Origin: Terriglobia bacterium | Lineage (GTDB): Bacteria > Acidobacteriota > UBA6911 | Direction of reading: 5' to 3' | NCBI GenBank assembly: GCA_020072565.1 | Contig: JAIQGI010000041.1 | Span: 1 to 63,698 of the forward strand | DNA: 63,698 bases | In this document: positions 27,707 to 37,466 of the stretch, one piece after another | Layout of the letters: each line of letters starts with the position of its first letter | Position numbering within the stretch: the stretch's first letter is position 1 | The notes under the pieces: generated by a model | The model's database searches: none | Seen by the model: only the letters and a program-made list of their open reading frames with translations | What the model was told of the DNA's origin: nothing | Made by a program: the position numbers and the translations under genes

Positions 27707-27943
27707 AGGTGCGACCCTTTCCTAGATTGGATGTTGGGGGAAAACCAGGTCAACGTATCCCCGTTCCGACCCCTGGTCCCGTCTCTTATACGCCATGCCG
27801 CCGGCGTTTGTAACACTCTTTTCACGTGCTTCATCGATTCTGAAGAGCAACGCACCCACACAGAGTCCCCGGAGCCCGTCCGGCAGAGGCGTTCTTCTCA
27901 GCGCTCCGTGCGCCCTCTGCCTTGAGATTTTGATGATGCCCAA

Positions 27944-29248
27944 CTACCGGAAGAACAGAACCCAGATCAGGATAAAGATCGGGATCAGCACCGGCAGTGA
28001 ATAACGGAAAATGTACCCGAAAAACGAAGGGCACCTGACTCCATGGTGCTCTGCAATCGACTTGACCATGAAATTAGGGCCGTTGCCGATGTAGGTGTTT
28101 GCTCCGAAAAAGACCGCTCCTACCGAGATCGCCTGAAGCAACCGGCCATGCTCGGTCAGCAGGATCTTAATGTGCTCGGTGTTGCCGAGGGTGAGCTGAT
28201 GCAATCCCATCGCCGCGCCGAGAAAATTGAGATAGGTCGGAGCATTGTCGAGAAAGCTCGAGAGGATGCCTGTGGACCAATAAAACTGTCCCGCAGTCCT
28301 GATCCCGAGGTGATCGGCGTTCAGCGCGAGCCAGTCGAGCGCCGGCACCATGGTGGCGAAGATGCCGGCGAAAAGGATGGCCACTTCCTTGATCGGAGCG
28401 AAGGTGAACTCATTGGCGCGCAGAGCCTCCTTCCGGGCGAAACGGTGAGCGGCGGTGGCTGCTGAGATCATGATGATTTCGCGCACCGGCGTTCTGGCAA
28501 AAACGGCTGCGAGAATAATGAACAGAAACAAGAAGCTGTGGGTTCCGCGCAGTTCGAACCGCGCGCTTTTGACATGGCGGGATTTTTCATCAGCCTGCTT
28601 CCGATGGGCGTATGTATCCACCGCAAAGAACACAGCCAGCACCAGGACCATGGCCAACAGCCAGATATGCCATACCTTTTGCATCGTCCACTGAAACGGC
28701 ACCCCATTCAGGTAGCCGAGGAACAGGGGCGGATCGGCCGTGGGCGTCAGTGCGCCGCCCATGTTGCTGACAATGAAGATGAAGAACGCGATGTGATAGC
28801 CGCGCACACGGGGCCGGTTGATGCGCAGGAACGGCCGGATGAGGAGCATCGATGCGCCGGTCGTGCCCAGAATGTTCGAAACCAGCGCGCCTGCGGCCAG
28901 AAGCAGCGTGTTCACCAGCGGCGTGGCGCGGCGCTCGGTGTGCAGGAAAATGCCGCCGGCTGCGACAAACAGCGATCCGATCAGCACGATGAAGCTGAAG
29001 TATTCGACGAAGGTCTCCATCATGCGGCGGTAATCCAGGCAGACGGCGTAGTAGGCAAAAACGATGACTCCCAGGCCGATCGAAACGTGCGGGTAGTATT
29101 TCTCCCACCAATGGCGATTGATGAATGGTGCGATGGCGATCGCCAGGAGCAGAAGCGCAAAGGGAAGTATCATCCAGGGGTTGACCGGGAGGATTTGGCT
29201 ACTGGCCCCGACGATCTGGTCCGGCATTCTCTGCATCATCCGCCTCAT
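27944..29248 (-). CDS. Sodium:proton antiporter (NhaD/citrate-transporter superfamily)
   Basis: A 434-residue membrane protein with about twelve helices and the motif SNMGGALTPTADPPLFLGYL, typical of ion-transporter superfamily antiporters that exchange sodium for protons. ASMLLIRPF and SSFLDNAPTYLNFLGA are further family blocks. Several ATGs cluster at the start (29248, 29239, 29227); an upstream frame to 29434 lacks the character of protein. It diverges from the cation diffusion facilitator gene, and both deal with ion balance. Confidence 0.82.
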   Translation of the reverse strand: MRRMMQRMPDQIVGASSQILPVNPWMILPFALLLLAIAIAPFINRHWWEKYYPHVSIGLGVIVFAYYAVCLDYRRMMETFVEYFSFIVLIGSLFVAAGGIFLHTERRATPLVNTLLLAAGALVSNILGTTGASMLLIRPFLRINRPRVRGYHIAFFIFIVSNMGGALTPTADPPLFLGYLNGVPFQWTMQKVWHIWLLAMVLVLAVFFAVDTYAHRKQADEKSRHVKSARFELRGTHSFLFLFIILAAVFARTPVREIIMISAATAAHRFARKEALRANEFTFAPIKEVAILFAGIFATMVPALDWLALNADHLGIRTAGQFYWSTGILSSFLDNAPTYLNFLGAAMGLHQLTLGNTEHIKILLTEHGRLLQAISVGAVFFGANTYIGNGPNFMVKSIAEHHGVRCPSFFGYIFRYSLPVLIPIFILIWVLFFR

Positions 29249-29379
29249 CAAACCACGAAACACACAAGATGCGCGAAGATTTTTTCGTGTGCATCGTCTT
29301 ATGTGGTAAGTATTCGTGCGCCTTCGATTCGGAATTTCAGGCTTGAATGGAGTAGAATGATCGCAAAGGATACCTTTTG

Positions 29380-30825
29380 GTGACACAAGCGAATCTGCAG
29401 GAGCAAGTCCGTGAAAAACGCCTTGTTGCCGCAACTTCGGTAGCGGCCGCCATCTTTCTTACAGGCACCAAGCTGGTCATCGGCCTCATTACTGGGAGCC
29501 TCGGGATTCTGGCGGAAGCTGCACACTCGGGGCTCGACCTGGCGGCCGCCGTGATCACCTTGCTGGCGGTGAGGGTGAGTGATCGACCCGCCGACGAATC
29601 GCATCTTTATGGTCACGGCAAGGTCGAGAATCTGAGCGCGCTCGCCGAGACGGGGCTGTTGTTCATCACGTGCCTCTGGATCCTTTACGAAGCCATCCGG
29701 CGCCTCTTCTTCGTGGAAGTTGAGATCAATCCCAGCGTGTGGGCCTTTCTCACCATGGCGATTTCAATTGTCATCGACTTCTCACGGTCGCGGGCGCTGG
29801 GACGCATCGCGCGCAAATACCACAGCCAGGCTCTGGAAGCTGATGCGCTGCATTTCAGCACCGACATCTGGAGCTCCGCGGTCGTGCTCGTGGGACTCGG
29901 ACTGGTGCGCTACGGCGAGGCCACGGGCACGAAGTCGATCTTTGCGCGCGCCGACGCGGCGGCTGCCTTGATTGTCGCTCTTATCGTGGTGTATGTGAGC
30001 GTGCAACTCGGACGCCGGACCATCGACATTTTGCTGGATAGCGCTCCCGCCGGGTTGGCGGAGCATTACGCGGCGGCCTTGTCGGGAGTCAACGGTGTGC
30101 TGCGCGTCTCGCGCATCCGCGTGCGCAACGTCGGCAGCCAGGTCTTTGTTGATTTGAGCGTGGATGTGCCGCGGTATCTGTCCTTCGAGGAGAGTCACGC
30201 CGTGACTCAGCGGGCGCAGGAGGCGGTGCGCGGCGTATCGCCCAATGCCGACGTGGTCGTGCACGCCGACCCCGTCTCCGAGAATGAAGGGGTGCTCGAG
30301 AGAATCCGGGCGGTGGCGGCGCGCTCGCATTCAGCGGTGCACAACATTACCACGCACTCGACCGAGCGCGGCATCTGGATTGACCTCGACCTCGAGGTCG
30401 ATCCCGAGCTCAGCTTCGAAAGCGCGCACTTGCTGGCCACCGAGCTGGAGACGCAGCTGCGCCAGGAATTGGGCGCGGGTGATCTGCCCACCACGGTCGC
30501 AGATGTACATGTGCACATTGAGCCCCGGAGTGAAGTGCTGGCGCCAGGCCTTGAAATCGCGGAGGCGGAAGCTGCCCGCTATCACGAACGGATCGAGGCC
30601 GTCTGCCGCGAACTGGAGCGCACGCGCGGCTGTCAGGATGTCGAGCTTCACCGAATGAGGGGCAAGGTGTATCTCTCGCTGCACCTGCTCGTCGACACGG
30701 ATTGTCCTGTCGGCGAGGTGCACGGGATTGCCGAAGAACTGGAAAGCCGCTTGCGCCTCGAGTTTCCTCAGCTCGGGCGCATCGTGATCCACGCGGAGCC
30801 CGCCGGCAAGACCCTCTCGAAATGA
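29380..30825 (+). CDS. Cation diffusion facilitator with enlarged C-terminus
   Basis: A 481-residue CDF-family exporter of divalent metals in exchange for protons. Metal-site residues are H49 and D53 (HSGLD) and H158 and D162 (HFSTD); HLYGHGKVE (75-83) is the family's cytoplasmic loop. Six helices span about 15-215. The remaining 265 residues look like three ferredoxin-like dimerisation modules in a row, where usual family members have one. A GTG start at 29380 after AAAGGA is preferred to the TTG at 29377. It is divergent from the antiporter. Confidence 0.88.
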   Translation: MTQANLQEQVREKRLVAATSVAAAIFLTGTKLVIGLITGSLGILAEAAHSGLDLAAAVITLLAVRVSDRPADESHLYGHGKVENLSALAETGLLFITCLWILYEAIRRLFFVEVEINPSVWAFLTMAISIVIDFSRSRALGRIARKYHSQALEADALHFSTDIWSSAVVLVGLGLVRYGEATGTKSIFARADAAAALIVALIVVYVSVQLGRRTIDILLDSAPAGLAEHYAAALSGVNGVLRVSRIRVRNVGSQVFVDLSVDVPRYLSFEESHAVTQRAQEAVRGVSPNADVVVHADPVSENEGVLERIRAVAARSHSAVHNITTHSTERGIWIDLDLEVDPELSFESAHLLATELETQLRQELGAGDLPTTVADVHVHIEPRSEVLAPGLEIAEAEAARYHERIEAVCRELERTRGCQDVELHRMRGKVYLSLHLLVDTDCPVGEVHGIAEELESRLRLEFPQLGRIVIHAEPAGKTLSK

Positions 30826-30857
30826 CTTTGGATTGCGGATTTTGGATTTGTGAACGG

Positions 30858-31559
30858 CTACCATTCAATGAATCCGCCGCCCATCAGGTCATGGCAGGCG
30901 CACTCCTGGTCAGGATCAAAAGCTTGAACCCAATCCGCCAGCTTTATGGCGGCTGCTCTCGGCGGTGTATCGGCATCCACCGCACCTGCATCCGTCTTCA
31001 GTTTCCCGGGGTGGAGGGCAACCACACGGATGCCTTCACCTCTGAGTTCGTGATCCAGGCAGGCTGTGAGCATGTTCTGAGCGCACTTGGCGATCTGATA
31101 GGAGTAAATGCCCCGGAAGTGCCCCGCGACCGTGCGGGTTATGGATCCCCACCTGGAGGTTACGTTGACCACGATGGGCCTCCCGGCTTTCCGCAGAAAC
31201 GGCAGCGCGGCCCGAGTGCAGCGGAATGCGCCCACACAATGAACCCGAAACAAACTCTCGATATCTTCCGGGGCCGTGCTCGGCAGCCAGCGCAGCTTTT
31301 TGATGTTGCCGGCGTTGTTGATGAGCACATCGAGCGAACCGCAGTCCCGCTCCAGGACGCCGAAGATCTGCCGTTCCACGTCGGCGGACGCAACATCGCC
31401 GACAACCGGGTGACACGCGGCTCCGTAATCTGAATTCAGTCCCGCTGCGACAGCCGGATCCCGGACGAGGGGAAAGACGGTCCATCCGCGTCCAGCGTAT
31501 ACATCCAGTAATTCGCGTCCGAATCCCCTGCCGGCGCCGGTAATGAACACACTCGGCAT
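30858..31559 (-). CDS. Short-chain dehydrogenase/reductase
   Basis: A 233-residue SDR oxidoreductase. The cofactor-binding motif TGAGRGFG is at residues 7-14, NNAG at 81-84, and the catalytic YxxxK at Y154 and K158 (YSYQIAKC). The structural serine is likely S135 or S139. The ATG at 31559 follows GGAG and leaves the Rossmann strand at the N-terminus. The substrate is unknown. It lies between the cation facilitator gene and the second BNR protein, on the same strand as the latter but about 100 bases away. Confidence 0.88.
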   Translation of the reverse strand: MPSVFITGAGRGFGRELLDVYAGRGWTVFPLVRDPAVAAGLNSDYGAACHPVVGDVASADVERQIFGVLERDCGSLDVLINNAGNIKKLRWLPSTAPEDIESLFRVHCVGAFRCTRAALPFLRKAGRPIVVNVTSRWGSITRTVAGHFRGIYSYQIAKCAQNMLTACLDHELRGEGIRVVALHPGKLKTDAGAVDADTPPRAAAIKLADWVQAFDPDQECACHDLMGGGFIEW

Positions 31560-31660
31560 TTCCAGGCTCCAATAACGAAACCGCAGGCGCACGCAGATGA
31601 GCGCGAGTGATCATCAGCGCTTCTCTGCGTGCACCTGCAGTTCCCCGATTTATCAGGCGG

Positions 31661-34600
31661 TTAGTTTTCCTTCTTAATGGACGTCGAGACGATTGCATTC
31701 AGGTCTGCGGCTGCCTGCGCAGCCTCCTCTTTATATTCACGCAGGAGCAGCAGCATGCCGTCACTGGGCCGGGCGATCGTCCCCGTCACGGAGCCGAGCA
31801 GAGAGTTGACATTCTCGCGCAGCTTCGCACCGCAACGGTAGCTCATGGTGCATTCGCGCACAAGCTTGGCATGCAACTGATTGAGCTGATCCAGTGCGGG
31901 GCGGCGCGCCGGATCGGAGAGGGACGTCAGCTGACGCGTCAGGTCCTCCACACGATTGACCAAACCGGTGACTGTGACACTGAGCGCCTGCACCTCCTGC
32001 GCCGTGTTGGACTGCGCCTGGAGATCGGCCGCCGAAACCTTTACTTTCGGGTCAAGCACGACACGGGCCGGTTTGCTCATCTGTTTGCTGCCGACCTGGA
32101 GCACGACGTTGTATTCGCCGGGTACGACCTGCGGGCTGGAACCACCGCCGCCGCGCCCGCCGCCGCCACGCCCTCCGGCTCCGGGAGCGCCTGCCGCCGG
32201 GCCGGTGCCGGGCGCACCGCCGGGAGCCGCCTGCGGCCCTTCGATGCGCAGATCCCAAATCACCCGGTTCACGCCCGCCCGGTTCGTCTGGTTGCGGAAG
32301 GTGCGCATCGCCTTGCCGGCTTTATCGGTGATTGTGATGCTTACCTGGTCGGTCGTGGCTGCTCTGAGATAGTAATCAATGGCCGCCCCATAAGGTGGAT
32401 TCGGAGCGCCGTAGTCCTTCGCGCCGACGGAGCCATCACGTCCCGCAAGCTGGCGGCGCATGGCCGGTTGAATGTCGAACAGGAAGGCATCGCTCGCCCT
32501 GGCTTGTGCCAGTTGTTGCAGCGGAGTGATGTTGTCGAGAATGTAGGCGCCGCGGCCATGCGTGCCGACAATCATGTCGTTGTCGCGGGGATGAATGGCG
32601 ATGTCCCTGACTGCCACCGGCGGCATGTTGTTGCGGATCGGCACCCAGTGGCCGCCGTCGTCCCAGGATGCAAAAATGCCCAACTCGGTGCCCAGATACA
32701 GCAGGTTTTTCACCTTCGGATCTTCGCGCACCACGTGAACGTAACCTTTTCCGGGCAGGTCGCCCCGGATCGAGGTCCAGGTCTGGCCGTAGTCGGTGGT
32801 CTTGTATGCGTATGGCGCGAAGTCGTTGTCCTGATGACGATCCACTGCGACATACGCTGTGCCGGCATCGTAGTGCGAGGCCTCGATGGTCGGGATCCAG
32901 GGGTTGGGCGCCAGACCTTTGATGTTGCCGATCGTATTGGTCCATTTTTTGCCGCCATCCTGTGTCACCTGAATGTTGCCGTCGTCGGTGCCTGCCCAGA
33001 TTACGCCCGCCCTGACCGGTGATTCGGCTATGGTGAGGATCGTACAGTGGAATTCCGCCGCGGTGTTGTCGGTTACGATTTCGCCACCGGAAGACTGTTG
33101 TTTGCTTTTGTCGTTGGTGCTCAGATCGGGGCTGATGATCTCCCACGAATAGCCCTGATTGGTCGTCTTAAATATGACCTGGGCGCCGAAATAAATAGTG
33201 CTCGGATTTTGCGGGGAAGCGGCGATCGGCGGATTCCAGTTGAACCGGTATCTGTAATTGAAAATGGGACTCCCCGTGGGGCCGACGTCCTTGGGATAGG
33301 GCGTGACATTGCGCGACACGCCGGAGTTGCGATCGAGCAGGGTGATCGAGCCCCCCTCGAGATCGGTGTAGACGAGGTGAGGCGCATTGAGGTCCGGTAC
33401 GGCGAAGAAGCCGTCGCTCCCGCCGATGGTGTACCAGTCGCGCTTTCGGATGCCGTTGCTGAACATCGTCGCGCTCGGCCCGACCCAGCAACCGTTGTCC
33501 TGCAGGCCTCCGTAGACAAGGTAGGGCACCTGCAGGTCGTAGGTGATGTGATAGAACTGCGCGAACGAAATGTTGTTGATGACTTCCCATGTGCGCCCGC
33601 CGTCGAGCGAAACCTGGAAGCCGCCGTCGCTGCCCGAAAGGACGTAATTGGAGTTCTTCGGATCGATCCAGAGCGCCTGGTGATCGGAGTGCACACCCTG
33701 GGCGATGCTCGAGAAGGTGCGCCCGCCATCGATGGACATCATCAGGCTGCCGCCCAAGGAATAGACTCTCTCTGGATTGTTTGGATCCACTCTCAGGTCA
33801 CTGTAATAAAAAGGGCGGAAGTTGATATTCGGGTTGTTGAGCACCATGCGCCAGGTGTCGCCGCGATCATCCGAACGGAACAGATTGCCTTCGATCTTTG
33901 TCTCCGTGATCATGTAAACGGTGTTCGGATTGCTCGGGGCCACGGCCACACCGATGCGGTCCATCGGCGTTTTGGGCAGCCCCTGGATCAGCTTATCCCA
34001 CGTCTCCCCGCCATCCTTGGAGCGGTAGAGTGCCGTCCGGCCGCTGCCGCTGTCGAAACGCCACGGCCTGCGGCGATAGGTGTACATGCCGGCGTAGAGG
34101 ATGCTCGGATTCCGGGAATCGATATCGATGTCGGAGCAACCGGTGTCCGCGTCCAGGTAAAGTACCCTCTTCCAGGTCTTGCCGGCGTCGGTTGTCTTGA
34201 ACACCCCACGTTCCTCGTTCGGCCCCCACTCGTGGCCGAGCGCTGCAATCCAGGCGGTGTTGGGATCCGTGGGATGGACACGGATGCGCTTGATCCGCTC
34301 GGTATCCGTCAGGCCCACATGCTGCCATGTCTGCCCGCCATCGGCCGAACGGTACACGCCGTCGCCAAAACCGGCATCGTTGCGTGGATCGCCTTCCCCC
34401 GTCCCGACCCAGATGACATTCGGATTGGACGGCGCGAGGGCGACGGCGCCGATGGAGGACACCTCCTGGTTGTCGAAGATCGGCGTGAATGTCATCCCGC
34501 CATTGGTGGTCTTGAAGATGCCGCCAACGGCTCCGGCGACATAATAGGTGTTCGGATCGCCCGGCACGCCCACAATGTCGGTGACGCGGCCGCCCGGATT

Positions 34601-34732
34601 GGCCGGACCGATGGAGCGCCAGCGCAAATTGGCCAGGCTGGCCGCGTCATTCGCTTGTGGCGCCGCATTGTAAGCCGCCAGCGGCAGAAGCGCCGCGGCC
34701 AGCAAAAATGCAAGGATCAACCGTTTCTTCAT
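31661..34732 (-). CDS. Large secreted BNR/VPS10-like propeller protein (paralogue)
   Basis: A 1023-residue exported protein with a signal peptide (MKKRLILAFLLAAALLPLAA). It has BNR blades (GIFKTTNGGMTFTPIF, GVYRSADGGQTW, GVFKTTDAGKTWKRVL) parallel to those at 24533-27706: both share LRWRSIGPA near residue 40 and NVIWVGTGE or a close form. After the propellers comes a beta-sandwich (VSITITDKAGKAMRTF), a glycine-rich insert (about 860-890) and a C-terminal helical tail. The function is unknown. The two paralogues lie within 10 kb, which suggests an old local duplication with intervening insertions. Confidence 0.8.
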   Translation of the reverse strand: MKKRLILAFLLAAALLPLAAYNAAPQANDAASLANLRWRSIGPANPGGRVTDIVGVPGDPNTYYVAGAVGGIFKTTNGGMTFTPIFDNQEVSSIGAVALAPSNPNVIWVGTGEGDPRNDAGFGDGVYRSADGGQTWQHVGLTDTERIKRIRVHPTDPNTAWIAALGHEWGPNEERGVFKTTDAGKTWKRVLYLDADTGCSDIDIDSRNPSILYAGMYTYRRRPWRFDSGSGRTALYRSKDGGETWDKLIQGLPKTPMDRIGVAVAPSNPNTVYMITETKIEGNLFRSDDRGDTWRMVLNNPNINFRPFYYSDLRVDPNNPERVYSLGGSLMMSIDGGRTFSSIAQGVHSDHQALWIDPKNSNYVLSGSDGGFQVSLDGGRTWEVINNISFAQFYHITYDLQVPYLVYGGLQDNGCWVGPSATMFSNGIRKRDWYTIGGSDGFFAVPDLNAPHLVYTDLEGGSITLLDRNSGVSRNVTPYPKDVGPTGSPIFNYRYRFNWNPPIAASPQNPSTIYFGAQVIFKTTNQGYSWEIISPDLSTNDKSKQQSSGGEIVTDNTAAEFHCTILTIAESPVRAGVIWAGTDDGNIQVTQDGGKKWTNTIGNIKGLAPNPWIPTIEASHYDAGTAYVAVDRHQDNDFAPYAYKTTDYGQTWTSIRGDLPGKGYVHVVREDPKVKNLLYLGTELGIFASWDDGGHWVPIRNNMPPVAVRDIAIHPRDNDMIVGTHGRGAYILDNITPLQQLAQARASDAFLFDIQPAMRRQLAGRDGSVGAKDYGAPNPPYGAAIDYYLRAATTDQVSITITDKAGKAMRTFRNQTNRAGVNRVIWDLRIEGPQAAPGGAPGTGPAAGAPGAGGRGGGGRGGGGSSPQVVPGEYNVVLQVGSKQMSKPARVVLDPKVKVSAADLQAQSNTAQEVQALSVTVTGLVNRVEDLTRQLTSLSDPARRPALDQLNQLHAKLVRECTMSYRCGAKLRENVNSLLGSVTGTIARPSDGMLLLLREYKEEAAQAAADLNAIVSTSIKKEN

Positions 34733-35040
34733 AACCCGCCTCCATATTGTCCAGATTGCAGTGTGATCGCTCCCGCGAGACCTTTCGCCGGATGTGAATG
34801 ACTTCGCTCACGCTCGATCCTGAGCTTCCGGCGTTTGGGTAAATGCCTCAATTCCACCCGGCTTGATTCGATGTGCCCTCACTATATCGTGACGGGGTCG
34901 TCTCTGCAAAATTCAATTTTTCCAAGCTGGATATGAGGAACACTCGGGACACAGCCGCAGCCAGAATGGTGACCACGAAACACTCGAGCCGCACGAGAAC
35001 ATCCTCCTGCGCTTTTGGTATTCTGCGGTCGGTGTCCTTG
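34733..35040. other. Intergenic stretch upstream of BNR gene
   Basis: No gene was recognised. The right part carries ACCACGAAACACTCG, a fragment of the dispersed sequence also seen near 29254-29308 and 36160-36205. It should contain the promoter of the BNR gene, but no convincing -35/-10 pair was found. Confidence 0.4.
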
Positions 35041-36036
35041 TTAATCGGGGGATTGATGGTTTGCCAGGGCCCGCTCGATTTGCTCGATTTCTTCCGTGCT
35101 GAGATGGAATTCTGCGGCTCCGATGAAACCGTCGACCTGAGCGGGCCGGCGCGCACCGACGATGGCGCCTGTAACTGAGGGCAACCGGAGTGTCCAGGCG
35201 ATTGCCACTTCGCCTGGAGAACGTCCGTGCCGAGCGCCGATGGCGCGGAGCTGTTCCACCAGCTTCAGATTCCGGGTGAGTTTCGGCTCCTGGAACTGCG
35301 GGCTTTGCGCGCGCCGCCAGTCGTCCTTGGGCATCCCGGCGATACGCTCCCGCGTCATGGCGCCGCTGAGCAGGCCGGAATGCATAGGCGAGTAAACGAT
35401 TACACCGATGTTGTGCACGGCACAGTAGGGCAGGATCCGGGTTTCGATGTCGCGCTTCAACATGGAATAAGGAGGCTGGAGCGAACTCACGGGCGCGATG
35501 GCACGGATGCGTTCCAGTTGTGTGACGTCAAAGTTGGAGACCCCAAGGTGGCGGATCTTGCCCTGTTTCTGCAGGCCGGAGAGTGTACGCCACGCATCCT
35601 CAATGCCTGCGTCCGGCGAAGTCGGTCCGGGCGCCCAACTCGGCCAATGAATCTGATACAGGTCGATCGTCTCTGCGCGGAGACGCCGCAGGCTGTTCTC
35701 CAACTCTTTCCGGAGGGAAGCCGGCTCCAGGCTGTGCGTGATGTTGCCCTTTTCATCCCAGACCAGGCTGCACTTCGTAAATACCAAGGGCCTGCGGGTG
35801 CTGGGCAATTTCGCCAGTGCTCGTGCCACGACCTCCTCAGAGTGCCCCAGACCGTAAACCGCTGCCGTGTCGATCCAGTTGATGCCGAGGTCGAGGGCGT
35901 GATGAATGGCAGCGAGCGATTCCTCGTCATCCTGGGGACCCCATGCGAATGCCCAACCTCCACCCCCCATCGCCCAGGCCCCCAATCCGATCGGAGTAAT
36001 TTCAAAGCCGGTGTTGCCCAGTTGCCGTTTTTCCAT
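35041..36036 (-). CDS. Aldo/keto reductase
   Basis: A 331-residue NADPH-dependent oxidoreductase with the (beta/alpha)8 fold. Family motifs are GLGAWAMGGGGWAFAWG at the start, DTAAVYGLGHSEEVVARAL with the catalytic Asp and Tyr, VFTKCSLVW with the catalytic Lys, and IDLYQIHWP with the His. The C-terminal QVDGFIGAAEF region fits the cofactor-binding end. The ATG at 36036 is the only sensible start. The substrate cannot be assigned. Confidence 0.9.
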   Translation of the reverse strand: MEKRQLGNTGFEITPIGLGAWAMGGGGWAFAWGPQDDEESLAAIHHALDLGINWIDTAAVYGLGHSEEVVARALAKLPSTRRPLVFTKCSLVWDEKGNITHSLEPASLRKELENSLRRLRAETIDLYQIHWPSWAPGPTSPDAGIEDAWRTLSGLQKQGKIRHLGVSNFDVTQLERIRAIAPVSSLQPPYSMLKRDIETRILPYCAVHNIGVIVYSPMHSGLLSGAMTRERIAGMPKDDWRRAQSPQFQEPKLTRNLKLVEQLRAIGARHGRSPGEVAIAWTLRLPSVTGAIVGARRPAQVDGFIGAAEFHLSTEEIEQIERALANHQSPD

Positions 36037-36328
36037 GGACGTTATTCCTCTGACCCCATTCGCCCGGCAAACATGCCGTGCTCAAACCCAGGAAACTACG
36101 GATAGACGCGGGGGAACGCAATGCCGCCTGACGTCCGCGGCCAACATTCAAGCCACAAACACATGAAATCCTTTTCGCGTGCTTCGTGTATTTCGTGGAT
36201 TCTGTGGCGGAGCCCGGAGGCCATCCTCGTCCGGCTGAGGTCGACAGCGGTTGCCGAGGCTGCATGTGTTGCAGCCTTCGGCAACATCTCCGCGGCAGAT
36301 GGACGAACTTGGCCGGATCCTGATTTTC
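36037..36328. other. Gene-free stretch with dispersed repeat fragment
   Basis: Contains TTCGCGTGCTTCGTGTATTT at about 36175, the same style as the inverted repeat near 29254-29308. No gene is supported. Confidence 0.4.
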
Positions 36329-36685
36329 CTACTTTGTAGGCTTCACATCAGAAAGCGTATAGTCTGCCCCCATCTTCATCTGGTCGGCAGCGACCTTGAG
36401 AGCTTTCTGAACATCCGACAATTTGACGGTGCTGTCTTTTTTGACGGTAAACTGGAGCGTCATCTTCGAGGTATCCACCGAAACAGCATCAATCTCCTTC
36501 ATTTTTTCCAATGTCTGTTTGATGAGCGGGCCGCACCCGCCACACACGATCGCCTTCACCTTGGCGGAATACGTTCCTGGTTTCAAAACGTCCTGGGATT
36601 GCTGGGCGGCGAGGGACACTGTGGAAATCATCGCCAGCAGGGCGATAGTTGCAACCAAACTGAGCCATACGGTTTTCCTGTTCAT
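36329..36685 (-). CDS. Exported heavy-metal-associated (HMA) domain protein
   Basis: A 118-residue protein with a signal peptide (about 1-27) and one HMA domain. The metal-binding motif is CGGC (C48 and C51) in AIVCGGCGPLIKQTL, followed by the beta-alpha-beta pattern (DAVSVDTSKMTLQFTV). In the periplasm it could carry copper, mercury or zinc. The usual methionine of the MxCxxC motif is replaced by Ile/Val. It lies with a DUF5666-like gene and a CusRS-style two-component system on one strand, suggesting metal handling. Confidence 0.8.
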   Translation of the reverse strand: MNRKTVWLSLVATIALLAMISTVSLAAQQSQDVLKPGTYSAKVKAIVCGGCGPLIKQTLEKMKEIDAVSVDTSKMTLQFTVKKDSTVKLSDVQKALKVAADQMKMGADYTLSDVKPTK

Positions 36686-36972
36686 GTAGAGACTCCTCTT
36701 ACTTTTGCATTTGGCTTTGCAGTTGATTCCGATTGGACATTCCTAGGTCAATACACACACAGCTTACGCAAGAGGGACGGCTTGATCAATAGGGACATGC
36801 GGCATCGCCCTGTCTCATGTTGGCATTGCAGGACTAGGGGCCGGAGCCGGCCTGTGCTCCGGAAGTGACTCCTCAAGAACGGAAAGCAGCCACGAATGGC
36901 TCGGATTTCGAGAATAGCGACATTCGTGAAATTCGTGCCGTGCGCGGCTGCCTTTAACAGCCTCCAGACCGG

Positions 36973-37329
36973 CTATTTTTTGGGCTTGCTGGCCTTGGCC
37001 ACAGCGGGAGAGGCCTTGACCATGGTTGCGATGTCTTGACCCTTCTCCACCCGGTAATGCACGGTGGCTCTGTCACCTGCCTTCATATCGCCTTCCTTCT
37101 TGGTCTGATCGTTGATCAGGAAGGTCGATTGTTCCTCTTTGCCCTTCACTCGGTGGGAGAGCACCAGCTTGTTCGCTTCCACTGAGCTGACGACTCCCAT
37201 TGCCGTATGGGTTACAACCGCCCTCGGCTTGGTCGTCTTGGCACTGGTTCCAGCCGCGGTTCCTTGAGCAAAAGCTGCGAGGGCCATGAGGAGGATCAGC
37301 CCCATCGCTAAAGTTACAGCACGCTTCAT
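36973..37329 (-). CDS. Exported DUF5666-like OB-fold protein
   Basis: A 118-residue exported protein: signal peptide (KRAVTLAMGLILLMALAAFA), a linker, then GVVSSVEANKLVLSHR, FLINDQTKKEG and DMKAGDRATVHYRVE. This is the pattern of the small beta-barrel DUF5666 family. The tail is lysine-rich. The ATG at 37329 follows AAGGAG and is preferred to one at 37347. Upstream lies a phased GATTAAGCC array that could serve the neighbouring response regulator. The function is unknown. Confidence 0.65.
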   Translation of the reverse strand: MKRAVTLAMGLILLMALAAFAQGTAAGTSAKTTKPRAVVTHTAMGVVSSVEANKLVLSHRVKGKEEQSTFLINDQTKKEGDMKAGDRATVHYRVEKGQDIATMVKASPAVAKASKPKK

Positions 37330-37398
37330 ATCCTTGTCTCCTTTCAATCATGCTTGAGATTGCCACTGCACTCTCGAGACAAAGGCTACCAACCGGAC

Positions 37399-37440
37399 GA
37401 TTAAGCCAGGATTAAGCCCAAATTATTTCCTGATTAATCC
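37399..37440. promoter_or_regulatory. Helically phased GATTAAGCC direct repeats
   Basis: GATTAAGCC occurs at 37399-37407 and 37410-37418, 11 bases apart. A close match GATTAATCC is at 37432-37440, 22 bases further on, with a weaker copy at 37421. OmpR-family regulators bind tandem direct repeats of this spacing. The array is upstream of the DUF5666-like gene and just beyond the histidine kinase stop. Confidence 0.5.
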
Positions 37441-37466
37441 TCTCGCTGCCGTTAGATCTGGAGAGA

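Noticed and set aside
33047-34801. A 584-codon open frame on the plus strand
   Set aside because: Antisense to the second BNR gene, which has a signal peptide and clear blades. The frame has no recognisable motif.
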